Part shown: positions 4,367 through 5,032 of the stretch, piece by piece
Layout: each line of letters opens with the position of its first letter
Position numbering within the stretch: position 1 is the first letter of the stretch
Assembly: GCA_023388955.1 (NCBI GenBank)
Contig: JAEWFH010000068.1
Location: 1-5,032, forward strand
DNA length: 5,032 bases
Reading direction: 5' to 3'
Source: Pseudomonadota bacterium
GTDB taxonomy: Bacteria > Pseudomonadota > Gammaproteobacteria > Xanthomonadales > Xanthomonadaceae
Made by a program: the position numbers and the translations under genes
The notes under the pieces: model-generated
Told to the model about the DNA's origin: nothing
The model's input: only the letters and a program-made list of their open reading frames with translations
Databases searched by the model: none

Positions 4367-4385
4367 GGCCGTTGTAGAACGCAAT

Positions 4386-4458
4386 GAGTTGACAGTCGGA
4401 AGTAGCGGGAGAGGGCGTGCTGGTGCCGGCAATACCAGCGACTTCCAACTGGCAATTC
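4386..4458 (+). other. Long imperfect stem, candidate RNase III processing site
   Basis: Bases 4386-4403 pair with 4441-4458 over 18 positions, with 16 pairs (one G-U) and two mismatches. The interior has a 14-nt bulge on the left (4404-4417) and a capping hairpin GCTGGT/ACCAGC (4419-4424 with 4434-4439). In E. coli an RNase III site lies in the rplL-rpoB spacer, downstream of the attenuator. Order and shape here match that plan, but cleavage is inferred. Confidence 0.55.
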
Positions 4459-4471
4459 CCAATGTCCCCCG

Positions 4472-4491
4472 GGGCCGCCTTGCGGCGGCCC
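4472..4491 (+). other. GC-only hairpin upstream of the rpoB start
   Basis: GGGCCGCC (4472-4479) pairs with GGCGGCCC (4484-4491) around TTGC, a perfect 8-bp stem. No T-run follows, so it is unlikely to be an intrinsic terminator. It ends 13 nt before the GAGG (4505-4508) that is the likely rpoB Shine-Dalgarno, and may shape the initiation region. Confidence 0.45.
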
Positions 4492-4520
4492 GCAGCAGAC
4501 CCCCGAGGCGGTAGCTCACC

Positions 4521-5032
4521 ATGACCACAGCTTCCACGACGCAGTACTCGTTCACCGAGAAGAAGCGCATCCGCAAGGACTTCGGCAAGCGCAAGTCGAT
4601 CCTGGAGGTCCCCTTCCTGCTGGCGATCCAGGTCGATTCCTACCGCCAGTTCCTGCAGGAAGACGTCGACCCCGCCAAGCGCGCCGACCGCGGCCTGCAC
4701 GCCGCGCTCAAGTCGGTGTTCCCGATCAGCAGCTACAACGGCAACGCCGCGCTGGAGTACGTCGGCTACAAGCTCGGCGAGCCGGCTTTCGACGAGCGCG
4801 AGTGCCGCACCCGCGGGATGAGCTACGGCGCCCCGCTGCGCGTGACCGTGCGCCTGGTCATCTATGACCGCGAGTCCTCGAGCAAGTCGATCAAGTACGT
4901 GAAGGAGCAGGAGGTCTACATGGGCGAGATCCCGCTCATGACCGACAACGGCACCTTCATCGTCAACGGCACCGAGCGCGTCATCGTCTCCCAGCTGCAC
5001 CGCTCGCCGGGCGTGTTCTTCGACCATGACCG
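4521..5032 (+). CDS. rpoB: DNA-directed RNA polymerase beta subunit, N-terminal part (3' end outside window)
   Basis: RpoB is the beta subunit of RNA polymerase, which forms half of the active-site cleft and the rifampicin pocket. The frame is open from ATG 4521 to the window end, giving the first 170 residues of about 1,380. It begins MTTASTTQYSFTEKKRIRKD, then DFGKRKSILEVPFLLAIQVDSYRQF. It continues through VFPISSYNGNAALEYVGYKLGEP, RGMSYGAPLRVTVRLVIYDRE and EVYMGEIPLMTDNGTFIVNG, and ends TERVIVSQLHRSPGVFFDHD. The last block includes the N-terminal rifampicin-contact valine in RVIVSQ, which is unchanged. Residues before YSFTEKK are a few more than in E. coli (VYSYTEKK). GAGG at 4505-4508 is 12 nt upstream, a rather long spacing. 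The gene follows the attenuator-like hairpin and candidate RNase III stem. Confidence 0.98.
   Translation, partial: MTTASTTQYSFTEKKRIRKDFGKRKSILEVPFLLAIQVDSYRQFLQEDVDPAKRADRGLHAALKSVFPISSYNGNAALEYVGYKLGEPAFDERECRTRGMSYGAPLRVTVRLVIYDRESSSKSIKYVKEQEVYMGEIPLMTDNGTFIVNGTERVIVSQLHRSPGVFFDHD

Noticed and set aside
4389..4394. Perfect TTGACA -35 hexamer between rplL and rpoB
   Set aside because: No -10-like sequence exists 16-18 bp downstream, where the bases are GAGGGCG. The hexamer is better explained as part of the left arm of the long stem at 4386-4458.
3159..4477. Exact 14-nt repeat GTCCCCCGGGGCCG at 3159-3172 and 4464-4477
   Set aside because: It is made almost only of G and C and contains a short palindrome. 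In a 5-kb GC-rich window a chance match of this length is not surprising.
3819..5027. 402-codon open frame on the minus strand opposite rplL and rpoB
   Set aside because: It is antisense to two certain genes. Long antisense frames are common in GC-rich DNA, and the product has low-complexity Ala/Ser/Gly runs and no recognisable family.

Overview
This window is a conserved housekeeping locus of a GC-rich gammaproteobacterium. The gene order is tuf (3' end), tRNA-Trp(CCA), secE, nusG, rplK, rplA, rplJ, rplL and rpoB (5' end), all on the + strand. The RpoB, NusG and L1 sequences, as I recall the family members, look most like Xanthomonadaceae/Lysobacteraceae (Xanthomonas, Lysobacter, Luteimonas type). 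Examples are an RpoB start reading QYSFTEKKRIRKDFGK, an insertion in NusG before the WHLI segment, and a strong G/C preference at third codon positions. Genus cannot be fixed from this window alone.

Layout: 1-369 is the end of EF-Tu. 370-539 is a non-coding stretch with a GC-rich hairpin, two diverged copies of a palindromic repeat with GAAA loops, a TACAAT -10-like box and a second hairpin ending in TTTT. 540-615 is tRNA-Trp with an encoded CCA. 660-1647 holds secE and nusG, nearly contiguous. 1648-1844 is the rplK promoter and leader. 1845-2979 holds rplK and rplA, 4 nt apart. 2980-3325 is an unusually long, highly structured rplJ leader containing the L10-binding kink-turn element. 3326-4299 holds rplJ and rplL. 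4300-4520 is the rplL-rpoB spacer, with an attenuator-like hairpin followed by a long imperfect stem of the kind RNase III cuts. 4521 to the end is the start of rpoB.

The genes serve gene expression. EF-Tu and tRNA-Trp supply translation. SecE is the small essential subunit of the SecYEG channel. NusG couples RNA polymerase to Rho and ribosomes. L11 and L1 build the 50S GTPase-centre base and L1 stalk. L10 and L7/L12 build the factor-recruiting stalk. RpoB is the beta subunit of RNA polymerase. From the E. coli precedent, L1 is expected to repress rplKA translation, the L10-L12 complex to repress rplJL, and partial termination after rplL to lower rpoBC expression. The sequence directly shows the L10 element and the attenuator-like hairpin; the L1 target is not resolved.

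No mobile element, CRISPR array, defence system or unknown protein gene is visible. The less ordinary content is in the RNA: a near-perfect 15-nt duplication of one kink-turn strand within the rplJ leader that allows competing pairings, mutually exclusive hairpins between rplL and rpoB, and a repeat pair lying against the putative tRNA-Trp promoter.
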